NCBI GenBank assembly: GCA_018830925.1
Contig: JAHJRK010000078.1
Coordinates: 1-11,550 of the forward strand
DNA from: Pseudomonadota bacterium
Lineage (GTDB): Bacteria; Desulfobacterota; Desulfobacteria; Desulfobacterales; RPRI01
Direction of reading: 5' to 3'
DNA: 11,550 nt
In this document: piece by piece, positions 1 to 6,158 of the stretch
Numbering within the stretch: the stretch's first letter is position 1
Layout: every line of letters starts with the position of its first letter
Translations under genes and position numbers: made by a program
Notes under the pieces: generated by a model
What the model was told of the DNA's origin: nothing
The model's database searches: none
What the model saw: the letters and a program-made list of their open reading frames with translations, nothing else

Positions 1-189
1 ATATGCTAATCTGCCCGAACGAATCCCTCCGACAAACCCTTTTTTGCGCAACATCGACAATACGGCCGCAGCTCTTGCCCGCCCAACGCCGAAACCATCC
101 TCAAAATCTCTGACCACCCATTTTTTATCAGGCTGCGATAACATTGCGCGCATGATTATAGTAGCTTTATCGCTGAAAAAAGTCCTCAT
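1..189 (-). CDS. Winged-helix DNA-binding protein, N-terminal part (AbiEi-like?)
   Basis: Only the first 63 codons are inside the window; the rest lies beyond the left edge. The translation begins MRTFFSDKATIIMRAMLSQP and continues with KKWVVRDF, GRARAAAVLSMLRKKGFVGG and RSGRLAY. This is a helix-turn-helix followed by a basic wing, as in N-terminal domains of AbiEi-type antitoxin/regulator proteins and related winged-helix regulators. The start is the ATG ending at 189, preceded on the minus strand by GAGGAAATAATA, an AGAGGA-type ribosome binding site with ordinary spacing. The upstream region carries repeats that could be an autoregulatory operator. If it is AbiEi-like, an AbiEii nucleotidyltransferase toxin gene would be expected further left, outside the window. 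The DNA-binding fold is fairly safe; the antitoxin assignment is a guess from general resemblance. Confidence 0.6.
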   Translation of the reverse strand, partial: MRTFFSDKATIIMRAMLSQPDKKWVVRDFEDGFGVGRARAAAVLSMLRKKGFVGGIRSGRLAY

Positions 190-225
190 TATTATTTCCT
201 CTTTCTAAAAGAGTCTCATATTGAT

Positions 226-269
226 TAATGTCCACTTGTTTATAGACATTTAACTATGGTAGACATTTA
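226..269. promoter_or_regulatory. Candidate operator repeats upstream of the winged-helix gene
   Basis: The 10-mer TAGACATTTA occurs twice (243-252 and 260-269), 17 bp apart. TAATGTC at 226-232 is the inverted form of the same core (GACATT). Three copies of a GACATT/AATGTC half-site within 44 bp, 40-80 bp upstream of the minus-strand start at 189, fit an operator bound by a dimeric regulator, most simply the neighbouring winged-helix protein. Binding is inference; the repeats are seen directly. Confidence 0.4.
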
Positions 270-336
270 TCATATATATCTCCGGAGTCAATGAAAATAA
301 GTACGGTATGAAGTTTAAGGATTTTTGTAAAAAACT

Positions 337-512
337 ATCATTAGTGTCCGCTCCTTCATCCGCAATTTTTTTCACCACGCTTGACCGACTGAATTACTCC
401 CGTCAGATACAATTCCATCCTTCTCGAAATCTCCGACATGCTCATCCCAAGCTCGCGTACCGCCCAATCATAAACTATAGATGTAAAGGATGTCCCCCAT
501 ACCCCCCGATAG
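337..512 (-). pseudogene. C-terminal remnant of an IS200/REP-type transposase
   Basis: Reading the minus strand from about 512 gives TSIVYDWAVRELGMSMSEIS, then RRMELYLTGVIQSVKRGEK. After one extra base in an A-run (near 367-373) the frame changes to IADEGAD. The A-V-R-E-L-G, S-E-I-S-R-R and V-K-R-G-E-K pattern is the helix-turn-helix tail found at the C-terminus of many Y1/REP-associated transposases in deltaproteobacteria. The catalytic HUH domain is absent, so this is a dead fragment. Its upstream end touches the stop codon of the integrase remnant, showing that the two decayed genes were brought together by deletion or insertion. The family call is from memory of motif patterns; a general DnaA-like HTH origin is the alternative. 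Confidence 0.55.
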
Positions 513-513
513 A

Positions 514-790
514 TCAAACACCGAGGTCGTCGAGAGGACTTGGAACCCCCTGCCCGCCCTGCTGAAGGACATGGGTATAAATCATAGTGGTCGAAACATC
601 GTTATGACCGAGCAGCGCCTGGATGGGGCATTATTGATGACACTGGGATCAACATGATGACGCCTGACGGCACCGCTGTGCGGATCTTTTGACGGGGCGT
701 TCTTTCCGTATGAATCGAATAATGCCCCAACCGCATGACATCGCGCACTTCATCCAATAATGTTCGGTCTTTTACTGTTGACATATCCAT
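514..790 (-). pseudogene. intI: Integron integrase (IntI-type tyrosine recombinase), decayed
   Basis: Three pieces of an IntI protein lie in order on the minus strand but in different frames. Piece 1 (790 to about 715) is the N-terminus, reading LLDEVRDVMRLGHYSIHTER, the SAM-like DNA-binding start typical of integron integrases. Piece 2 (695-627) reads DPHSGAVRRHHVDPSVINNA, matching the segment before the catalytic core. Piece 3 (624-514) reads IQALLGHNDVSTTMIYTHV and ends in SPLDDLGV and TGA; it includes the LGH box and the nucleophilic tyrosine in MIYTHV. The region between pieces 1 and 2, and the H-x-L-R-H box with its catalytic arginine between pieces 2 and 3, are missing. A full IntI is about 320 residues; about 70-80 recognisable codons remain. 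The gene points away from the cassette array, as in all integrons. No active recombinase can be made from it. Confidence 0.85.
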
Positions 791-1055
791 TAAAATAAGG
801 TTTTTAGATGGTCAAATGTTCAATGCGTCATGCCAACTATATCAGGATTTACTCATAACTCGGAAATCAGCGCCCTGTTTACGCCATGTAACGACATATT
901 AAGACACTATTTCTTTCAGGGCGGAAAGGTGAAGCGGAAAAACCGTATCTATTAGTTTCATAAAAAAATCAAGTTTGATATTGACTCAGGGCAATTTTGC
1001 CCGAAAACACCCTTAATATCAACTTATCAGGGCAATTTGACCCGATAATCAATGG
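791..1055 (+). other. attI: attI-like region between intI remnant and first cassette
   Basis: This gene-free stretch sits where attI and the cassette promoter Pc are expected. It ends at G1055 of GTTAGCG, the junction with cassette 1. Two near-identical 19-mers are present: TCAGGGCAATTTTGCCCGA (986-1004) and TCAGGGCAATTTGACCCGA (1027-1045), 17 of 19 identical and 41 bp apart. A third TCAGGGC lies at 916-922. The first 19-mer contains a perfect inverted repeat, GGGCAA-TT-TTGCCC. The copy next to the junction resembles, as I recall it, the GGGCA...CCC simple site beside the core of attI1 in class 1 integrons, so both copies may be IntI binding sites. I could not find a convincing -35/-10 pair for Pc. 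TTGATA (975-980) and TTGACT (981-986) could be -35 boxes, but no good -10 follows at the right distance. Confidence 0.6.
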
Positions 1056-1853
1056 TTAGCGTTGAAAAAATGAAAAAAATTAATCCAAGCATTTCAGACA
1101 ATCTTGCTGATACAGTCGCAGAAGTAGGACTAATAGGGCTGTCATCAGAGATTCTGGAATTTTCGATCGATCAAGTCCTTGAGGAAGGTCTCATTAAAGA
1201 TATTCCGGTCGTAGGATGGATTTCGAAAGGTCTATCTCTTCAACGTTCTATTTCTGACCGAATTCTTTATAATAAAATTCTTAGATTCATCCTTGCTTTG
1301 GAATCTGTTGACTCTGGATCTAAGGATTCATTCAGAACGAAAATCAAGAACGATGCAAAGTATAAAAGAAAGGTTGGTGAACACCTTTTGTTGATTCTGG
1401 ACAGAATCGATGACCTTTCCAAGCCGGAAATGGTCGCAAAATGTTTCGACCATCACCTAACCGGAGATCTTGAGTTCTCTCATTTTATAGATCTTGTCCA
1501 AGTTATTGAACGATCAACAATTGGAGACTTAAAGGCTCTCAGTTGTCCAGACAATAAGCGTATGCTGTTCGGAAGCGTTGGCCAAGCTGTTGGATGTGGA
1601 ATATTAGAATATGGAATATGTAAATCTGATGACGATGAAAGCCCAGAGATAGGAACACGCTTGTCTCGTCTTGGAAAAGATTTGAGAGATGTTTTAAAAA
1701 ATCGTTTTCGTGGCAGAGAAGAAAGAGAGAGGAAATCACGAGAAGAGATAATTCGTAGGTTTAAATTAAAGACTGAGGACGATACAAATAAGGAACGCTA
1801 ACATCGGCATTGAGTAGGACGCGCAAAAAGCCGCGCGCCTCTCATGCCGGCCG
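1056..1853 (+). mobile_element. Integron gene cassette 1 (798 bp)
   Basis: The cassette runs from the T after G1055 to G1853. Its first bases with the preceding G read GTTAGCG, the exact complement of the R'' box CGCTAAC in its own attC. This is the self-consistency expected when a circular cassette opens between G and TT. It holds one gene in the usual orientation, whose stop codon lies inside R''. Size and layout are typical for a cassette. Confidence 0.8.
1070..1801 (+). CDS. Uncharacterised cassette-encoded protein
   Basis: From ATG 1070 it encodes 243 residues (249 from ATG 1052). I cannot name the family. Recognisable parts are an acidic N-terminus, a hydrophobic or amphipathic stretch around IKDIPVVGWISKGLSLQRSI (numbered from 1052, about residues 48-67), a helical middle with VGEHLLLILDRIDDLSKPE (about 108-126) and DLVQVIERS, and a very charged C-terminal helix rich in Arg, Glu and Lys (about 217-249). 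The I-P-V-V-G plus LLLILDRIDD pattern recalls a widespread family of hypothetical proteins, but I know no function for it. No nuclease, ATPase or toxin motif is visible. ATG 1052 lies upstream of the recombination point, so its first codons would come from attI; ATG 1070 is the first inside the cassette. Neither has a strong ribosome binding site. Base composition is more AT-rich than hamB next to it, consistent with separate origins. Confidence 0.7.
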   Translation: MKKINPSISDNLADTVAEVGLIGLSSEILEFSIDQVLEEGLIKDIPVVGWISKGLSLQRSISDRILYNKILRFILALESVDSGSKDSFRTKIKNDAKYKRKVGEHLLLILDRIDDLSKPEMVAKCFDHHLTGDLEFSHFIDLVQVIERSTIGDLKALSCPDNKRMLFGSVGQAVGCGILEYGICKSDDDESPEIGTRLSRLGKDLRDVLKNRFRGREERERKSREEIIRRFKLKTEDDTNKER

Positions 1854-1859
1854 TTAGAC
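1796..1859 (+). other. attC: attC recombination site of cassette 1
   Basis: R'' is CGCTAAC (1796-1802) and R' is GTTAGAC (1853-1859), a perfect GTTRRRY core. Between them is an imperfect inverted repeat. GGCAT-T-GAG on the left pairs with CTC-ATGCC on the right, leaving one unpaired T; inside, GG-A-CGCGC pairs with GCGCG-CC around an AAAAAGC-containing loop. Unpaired bases on one arm are the hallmark by which IntI recognises folded attC. The TAA stop of the cassette gene (1799-1801) is part of R''. CGCTAAC departs from the RYYYAAC consensus at its first bases but matches the cassette's own left end. Confidence 0.85.
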
Positions 1860-1886
1860 CAATAAATACTGCTTAACGGATAATAA

Positions 1887-2735
1887 ATGCCTTGGACTTC
1901 GGAACATATTAAATGGCTCGTCGACACTGGCGAACGGCAGAAGACTGCAGACGGCAAAGAGGTCGAGGTTTGGGAGTTCCTACATCAAGACGATGACGAT
2001 GTGTTCTCCGCATGGGCAAAGCACTTCCGGAACCATTATTGTCTGGATACTGAGATTGATTTCCTCAGGGGCAAACGGACACGCCAAGACTACCTAAACA
2101 GCATCATATTCCCATGTAAAACAACAAAACTTGGCCCTGGAATTCGAGCTGGTGATTTTGGTGAGATCTTGGTTGCCGACTATCTCCAATGGCTTCTTGG
2201 TTTCTGGGTTCCTATAGTACGCTGGTCTTCAAAGGTTGTCCGAGACGAGTCGCGCAAGGGGAGCGATGTTATAGGATTCCGCTTCCAAAAGAAGGACGGC
2301 GGAACCTCCCCAAAAGACGTCATGGTTGTGTTCGAAGCTAAAACCAAGTTTTCAGGCTCTGGGGGAAACCGATTGCAGGATGCGATCAATGATTCCGCAA
2401 AGGATCACCTTCGAATAGATGAGTCCCTGAACTTCATCAAACAGAAGCTCTTTGAGAAAAAGGAGATTGAACAGGCACAGTTGATCGATAGATTTCAGAG
2501 TCCTGTGGATGTTCCGTACAAAGAGACCTACGGCGCGGCAGCGGTAATCTCTGACGAGCACTTTGATGCGAAGGTCATAGCCACAGCCGACTGCACGAAA
2601 ATTCCGAAGACAGCCAAGTCAAAAGAGTTTGTTCCTCATCCCAACTGGGTTAGCTTGGTTCTCGTGGTCATCAAAGGCTCCGACATGATGAACCTTGTCC
2701 ACGAACTCTACAGGAGGGCGGCGGATGAGGCCTGA
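1887..2735 (+). CDS. hamA: HamA-like DUF1837 nuclease of a Hachiman defence system
   Basis: 282 residues, close to known HamA proteins. The DUF1837 core is visible: RAGDFGEILVADYL (Glu93 in GDFGE), then RKGSDVIGF with Asp127, then MVVFEAKTKF with Glu150-x-Lys152. This E / D / E-x-K order is a PD-(D/E)XK-type nuclease active site, and all its residues are present, so the protein should be catalytically competent. In characterised Hachiman systems HamA is a DNA nuclease held inactive in complex with the helicase HamB and released when HamB senses aberrant DNA. Here the gene directly precedes hamB with an 11-bp overlap (ATGAGGCCTGA), indicating coupled translation and a fixed subunit ratio. The ATG at 1887 lies 33 bp inside the cassette with only a weak CGGA as ribosome binding site. 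There is no obvious dedicated promoter, so expression may depend on read-through or a cryptic promoter. Confidence 0.85.
   Translation: MPWTSEHIKWLVDTGERQKTADGKEVEVWEFLHQDDDDVFSAWAKHFRNHYCLDTEIDFLRGKRTRQDYLNSIIFPCKTTKLGPGIRAGDFGEILVADYLQWLLGFWVPIVRWSSKVVRDESRKGSDVIGFRFQKKDGGTSPKDVMVVFEAKTKFSGSGGNRLQDAINDSAKDHLRIDESLNFIKQKLFEKKEIEQAQLIDRFQSPVDVPYKETYGAAAVISDEHFDAKVIATADCTKIPKTAKSKEFVPHPNWVSLVLVVIKGSDMMNLVHELYRRAADEA
2712..2717 (+). promoter_or_regulatory. Strong ribosome binding site of hamB inside hamA
   Basis: AGGAGG lies within the last codons of hamA, 7 bases before ATG 2725. It decides the hamB start and, with the 11-bp gene overlap, supports coupled but independently strong translation of the helicase. 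hamA itself has only a weak site, so HamB may be made in excess over HamA. That would make sense if HamB restrains the nuclease (inference). Confidence 0.7.
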
Positions 2736-5700
2736 ACAAAAATCTCAATTGCTGCTTGGCGTTACCCGGTCGAAGGCCAAGATGCTGGAGTATGGTGTTC
2801 CGGCAGAGTATCACATCAAGATTACACAAGATCCGGCCAGGCTTTTCACCATCTCGATTGGCATGCTGGGTGACCTTGCCGCTGGAATCAATCGCGAGCA
2901 ACTCGATCCCGATGCACTCACAGAGCTGCGTAACAATCTGCTTTTCTCTGCCCGCTTTTTTGACTCCTACCTGCAATCGAAGCTGAACGAGACTCTCGAC
3001 CCATATCTCGTGCTTCTTGGAGCTGCCTCCTACTACCTGTGCGATCTCCCTGGAAGCGCTTCAGTCTTAGCAAAACGGAATGGCAATGACTGCCCAGATT
3101 TAGATGGTGACGGTTTAGAGGACCTGCTACTTTGGTTATTGCAGGCTGACCTCTCCACTTATTTTGATGACTGGGAAGGACCTCTGGGGAAGTACATTGA
3201 TGGGATCTCCAGATGGGTTCTACAGTTTTTCGGGAACGGGACCGGCGAGAAGAATCTCTTTGACTTGGCCACAAAGCTGAGAGCCGAAGTTTATGAGTCT
3301 GGCACGCCCAGGCAGCTTTTGTTCGGGGATGTAATCGTGGCTGTACTGCGGAAAAAACTCGAGAACTCTGGCTGGAAGGCACTACCGTTATATTCCGGGC
3401 TCCCCCACGATAAGTGGCTGCATGCGCTGCAGAAAGAGTCGTTCATCAAGGAACTCTGGCCTGCACAACACCTCTTGGGTAAGGCCGATGTCCTAAAAGG
3501 CAAGTCTGCCATCGTTCAGATGCCCACCAGCGCAGGTAAGACAAAGGCAACCGAACTGATTCTCCGTAGCGCGTTTCTGGCCGAGCGCACAACGCTGGCC
3601 ATCATAATCGCTCCGTTCAGGGCACTCTGCCACGAGATAAAAAACAGCCTTGTCGAAGCATTCCGCAATGAACCCACCAAGGTCGATGAGCTGTCTGATG
3701 CGATGCAGGCAGACTTCGAAATTGCCAAACTGCTGGGTCACCAGCAGATCCTCGTGGTAACGCCCGAGAAGTTGCTCTACGTCCTCCGTCATGCTCCGGA
3801 ACTGGCATTTCACGTTGGACTTCTTGTCTTTGATGAAGGGCATCAGTTTGACAGTGGTACCAGAGGCATCACCTACGAGCTGCTCCTGACATCGCTGCGC
3901 TCCATGCTTCCCGAAGGAGCGCAGAAGGTGCTGATCTCGGCGGTCATCAGCAATGCCGATGCTGTTGGCGAATGGCTGAACGGTGAGCCCAATGTCGTTG
4001 AAGGAACCGCCCTGATTCCGACATTCAGGTCAGTCGGATTCGCGAGCTGGCTCGATCAGTTGGGAAGAATTGAATATGTCGATAGCCTGGATATCGAGCA
4101 AGGCGAGTTTTTCGTTCCAAGGGTAATCGAGAGATTTAATCTCGGAAAGAAGAATAGAGAAAGGACTGATCGCTTTTTCCCAGACAAATCCGATGGTCAG
4201 GCTATCGCGCTCTACCTCGGTCTGAAGCTAGTCCCAAATGGCAGTATTGCTGTTTTCTGTGGGCGGAAGTCGACAGCAACCAGCGTCTGCGAAAAGGCCG
4301 TGGACATTATCGAGCGAGGGGTTCCTCTTGCTCTGCCCTTGGAGTTTTCAAATCAGGAGGAAGTTAAGCGGCTGACACATCTGCATGTAGAGAATCTCGG
4401 AGCAGAAGCCCCTGCTTCACTGAGTGCAGCGCATGGCATTTTTTCCCATCACGGCAATACGCCGCATGGCATCCGGTTGGCGGTGGAATACGCCATGCGA
4501 GAGGACCTCGTGCGGTTCGTTGTCTGCACCTCCACCTTGGCACAGGGAGTAAACCTTCCGATCCGATACCTCATCGTTACCAGCGTGTATCAAGGGATGG
4601 AGCGTATCAAAGTTCGGGATTTCCACAATTTGATTGGCCGGGCCGGGCGTGCCGGAATGCATACTGAAGGCAGCATTTTATTTGCAGATCCTGTTGTCTA
4701 TGACGAACGAAAGGCCCGCAATGACAAATGGCGATGGGAGCAGGTGAAGGAGCTTCTGGACCCCCGAAATTCCGAACCGTGCATTAGCAACCTGCTTTCA
4801 ATCTTCGAACCCATCAAGAGCGACGACGAGAAATACTCCATCACCATGAAAGCACTGGATTTCGCAAAGGCATATATCAGCGACCCAAGTGAAGTCTCCA
4901 AGCTGGCTGCCGGGATAGCCGGACAGCATGGAGACAAAGGATTCTCCCGGGATGCTGTAGAACGCCAAGTGGCCTGGAGGATCAGTCTTATCTGCGCTGT
5001 CGAAAGCTTCCTGTTATCTCATTGGGATGAGACAGAGAATGGCTTTTCGGAAGCGGATGTCCTTCGCCTGGCCGAAGGGACGCTTGCATTTTTCCTGGCT
5101 GATGATCTGAAAAGGGAACACATCCGAGAGTTGTTCAAACTACTCGCCGAAAACATCTCAACAAACATCACAGACCCGGCCCGACGGAAAACCTATGGTA
5201 GGACGCTTTATGGAGTTCAGGATGCCCAGGCCATTGAGGGATGGGTTCAATCAAACGCCTCCAGTCTTCTTTCGATTGTTGATGAGACAGAAGCCCTCGA
5301 CCTCGCTTGGCCTTTGCTTACAAAGCATATCAACAACGGAGTCTTCAGGAAATTCGATAAGCCGAATGTGTTGAAAGAAGTCGCGCATGGATGGATCGAT
5401 GGAAAGCCATTTAGCGACCTCCTGCAAATCATCCGTAAAGGTAAGGCCGAGATGATATGGGGCTCCCGGCGGAGGGAGTTCAAGATCGATCATGTGGTCG
5501 AAGTTTGTGAAGGAGCGCTTGCCTACGATGGAGCGCTATTGGTAGGGGCATTGTGCGAATTCATTGAAATGCTGGATCAGGAAGGGACTGACGACGTGAT
5601 AAGTCGTCTGCAGCTTTTTCAGAAGCGTCTCAAATATGGTCTGCCCACGGAAACCTCCATAGTTCTACATGAACTCGGTTTCTCTGACCGTGTAATAGCT

Positions 5701-5841
5701 CAAGAGTTGGCAACGGTTATTGTAGGCACAGATCGAACCTCTGTGAAAAAATCTCTTCACAAGAAGAAGGTCTATGTTGAGCGAGTGCTTTCAAAATATC
5801 CGCGCTATTTTACCGACGAAATATATGAAAATTTGGTCTAA
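2725..5841 (+). CDS. hamB: HamB-like superfamily 2 helicase of a Hachiman defence system
   Basis: 1038 residues from ATG 2725, chosen over an upstream in-frame TTG (2695) because AGGAGG at 2712-2717 stands 7 bases before it. SF2 helicase motifs are intact and ordered. Motif I is MPTSAGKTK (266-274); motif II is DEGH (370-373). A SAV variant of the SAT motif follows (about 404-406). Motif V is STLAQGVNLP (603-612) and motif VI is HNLIGRAGRAG (634-644). The arrangement is Ski2/Hel308-like. About 230 N-terminal residues and nearly 400 C-terminal residues without motifs I recognise complete the length usual for HamB. In known systems HamB binds and translocates on DNA and controls HamA. The stop TAA is within the attC R'' box, leaving no room for a downstream gene in the cassette. 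G+C is higher than in cassette 1 and the mqn genes, suggesting a foreign origin. No frameshift or missing motif was seen. Confidence 0.87.
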   Translation: MRPEQKSQLLLGVTRSKAKMLEYGVPAEYHIKITQDPARLFTISIGMLGDLAAGINREQLDPDALTELRNNLLFSARFFDSYLQSKLNETLDPYLVLLGAASYYLCDLPGSASVLAKRNGNDCPDLDGDGLEDLLLWLLQADLSTYFDDWEGPLGKYIDGISRWVLQFFGNGTGEKNLFDLATKLRAEVYESGTPRQLLFGDVIVAVLRKKLENSGWKALPLYSGLPHDKWLHALQKESFIKELWPAQHLLGKADVLKGKSAIVQMPTSAGKTKATELILRSAFLAERTTLAIIIAPFRALCHEIKNSLVEAFRNEPTKVDELSDAMQADFEIAKLLGHQQILVVTPEKLLYVLRHAPELAFHVGLLVFDEGHQFDSGTRGITYELLLTSLRSMLPEGAQKVLISAVISNADAVGEWLNGEPNVVEGTALIPTFRSVGFASWLDQLGRIEYVDSLDIEQGEFFVPRVIERFNLGKKNRERTDRFFPDKSDGQAIALYLGLKLVPNGSIAVFCGRKSTATSVCEKAVDIIERGVPLALPLEFSNQEEVKRLTHLHVENLGAEAPASLSAAHGIFSHHGNTPHGIRLAVEYAMREDLVRFVVCTSTLAQGVNLPIRYLIVTSVYQGMERIKVRDFHNLIGRAGRAGMHTEGSILFADPVVYDERKARNDKWRWEQVKELLDPRNSEPCISNLLSIFEPIKSDDEKYSITMKALDFAKAYISDPSEVSKLAAGIAGQHGDKGFSRDAVERQVAWRISLICAVESFLLSHWDETENGFSEADVLRLAEGTLAFFLADDLKREHIRELFKLLAENISTNITDPARRKTYGRTLYGVQDAQAIEGWVQSNASSLLSIVDETEALDLAWPLLTKHINNGVFRKFDKPNVLKEVAHGWIDGKPFSDLLQIIRKGKAEMIWGSRRREFKIDHVVEVCEGALAYDGALLVGALCEFIEMLDQEGTDDVISRLQLFQKRLKYGLPTETSIVLHELGFSDRVIAQELATVIVGTDRTSVKKSLHKKKVYVERVLSKYPRYFTDEIYENLV

Positions 5842-5907
5842 CAAATCGCTGCACTGGATTTTTACTCCGCTGCGCTTCGTAAAAACCAGTGAGCTCAATC
5901 GTTAAAC
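5836..5907 (+). other. attC: attC recombination site of cassette 2
   Basis: R'' is GTCTAAC (5836-5842), a perfect RYYYAAC, and R' is GTTAAAC (5901-5907), a perfect GTTRRRY. Between them GC-TG-CACTGG-A-TTTTTAC pairs with GTAAAAA-CCAGTG-A-GC, a long stem with a single extrahelical A at the expected side and a short variable loop built from TCCGCTGCGCTTC. This is a textbook attC of about 72 bp. The hamB stop codon (5839-5841) overlaps R''. Of the two sites in the window this one is the most canonical and is likely still a good substrate if an integrase is supplied in trans. Confidence 0.92.
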
Positions 5908-5924
5908 TCCAAAGGAGTGAAGCT

Positions 5925-6008
5925 ATGAAATGGATATTTATCATCATCTTTACTGCAGTTGCGGCTTTTTTTCTATTGCCGGCACAAAATGACAAACAGT
6001 CGTTTTGA
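5925..6008 (+). CDS. 27-residue hydrophobic small peptide, possible cassette 3 gene
   Basis: ATG 5925 opens MKWIFIIIFTAVAAFFLLPA, then QNDKQSF and a TGA stop. AGGAG at 5912-5916 lies 8 bases upstream, a strong ribosome binding site beginning only a few bases after the attC2 core. This is the position expected for the gene of the next cassette. The peptide is almost all one membrane segment (about residues 3-20) with a lysine at the N-terminus and a short polar tail. It could be a small membrane protein, a toxin-like peptide, or the start of a larger exported protein whose remainder was lost. I do not recognise a family. No attC follows, so the cassette, if real, is truncated. Confidence 0.45.
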   Translation: MKWIFIIIFTAVAAFFLLPAQNDKQSF

Positions 6009-6014
6009 AATAGA

Positions 6015-6158
6015 TCACTTCACTGCGGCTTTTTCCCACTCCTCAACCTTCTCTTCTTTCTCAACCTCTTCCCAACCTGTTATCATTGCCCGGATGTGCG
6101 CAAAAATAGTATGTCCGGTGGTGGTCATATAGATGTGAATGATAAGAAACTGAAGTAT
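6015..6158 (-). pseudogene. C-terminal fragment of a cytochrome b-like membrane protein
   Basis: Minus-strand translation reads ILQFLIIHIYMTTTGHTIFA, then HIRAMITGWEEVEKEEKVEE, WEKAAVK and a TGA stop. The end of a transmembrane helix with a histidine (FLIIHIY), followed by TTTGHT, AHIRAMITGWEE and a charged tail, resembles the C-terminus of prokaryotic cytochrome b561/b-type diheme subunits. Upstream the frame runs into a run of seven C and homology seems to stop, so only the last 47 codons survive. It is probably chromosomal debris marking the edge of the integron. The family assignment is from memory and moderate. Confidence 0.5.

Larger units (their letters stand above)
1854..5901 (+). mobile_element. 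Integron gene cassette 2 (4048 bp) carrying Hachiman hamAB
   Basis: It runs from the T of the first attC core (GTTAGAC at 1853-1859) to G5901 of the second core (GTTAAAC at 5901-5907). Its R'' box GTCTAAC (5836-5842) is the exact complement of its left-end sequence GTTAGAC, so the whole stretch behaves as one cassette, not two fused units with a lost attC. Only 33 bp separate the left edge from the hamA start, and the hamB stop lies inside R''. Typical cassettes are about 0.5-1.5 kb with one gene, so about 4 kb with two genes is exceptional. Confidence 0.82.

Noticed and set aside
308..565. Plus-strand open frame of 85 codons
   Set aside because: It is antisense to the transposase and integrase remnants, is rich in Pro/Ser/Arg low-information sequence and has no ribosome binding site.
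602..790. 62-codon minus-strand frame as an intact small gene
   Set aside because: Only its first 30 or so codons match an integrase; after that it leaves the integrase frame, whose homology continues in other frames. It is part of the pseudogene.
2695..2724. TTG start for hamB ten codons upstream
   Set aside because: AGGAGG sits seven bases before ATG 2725, and the TTG has no ribosome binding site.
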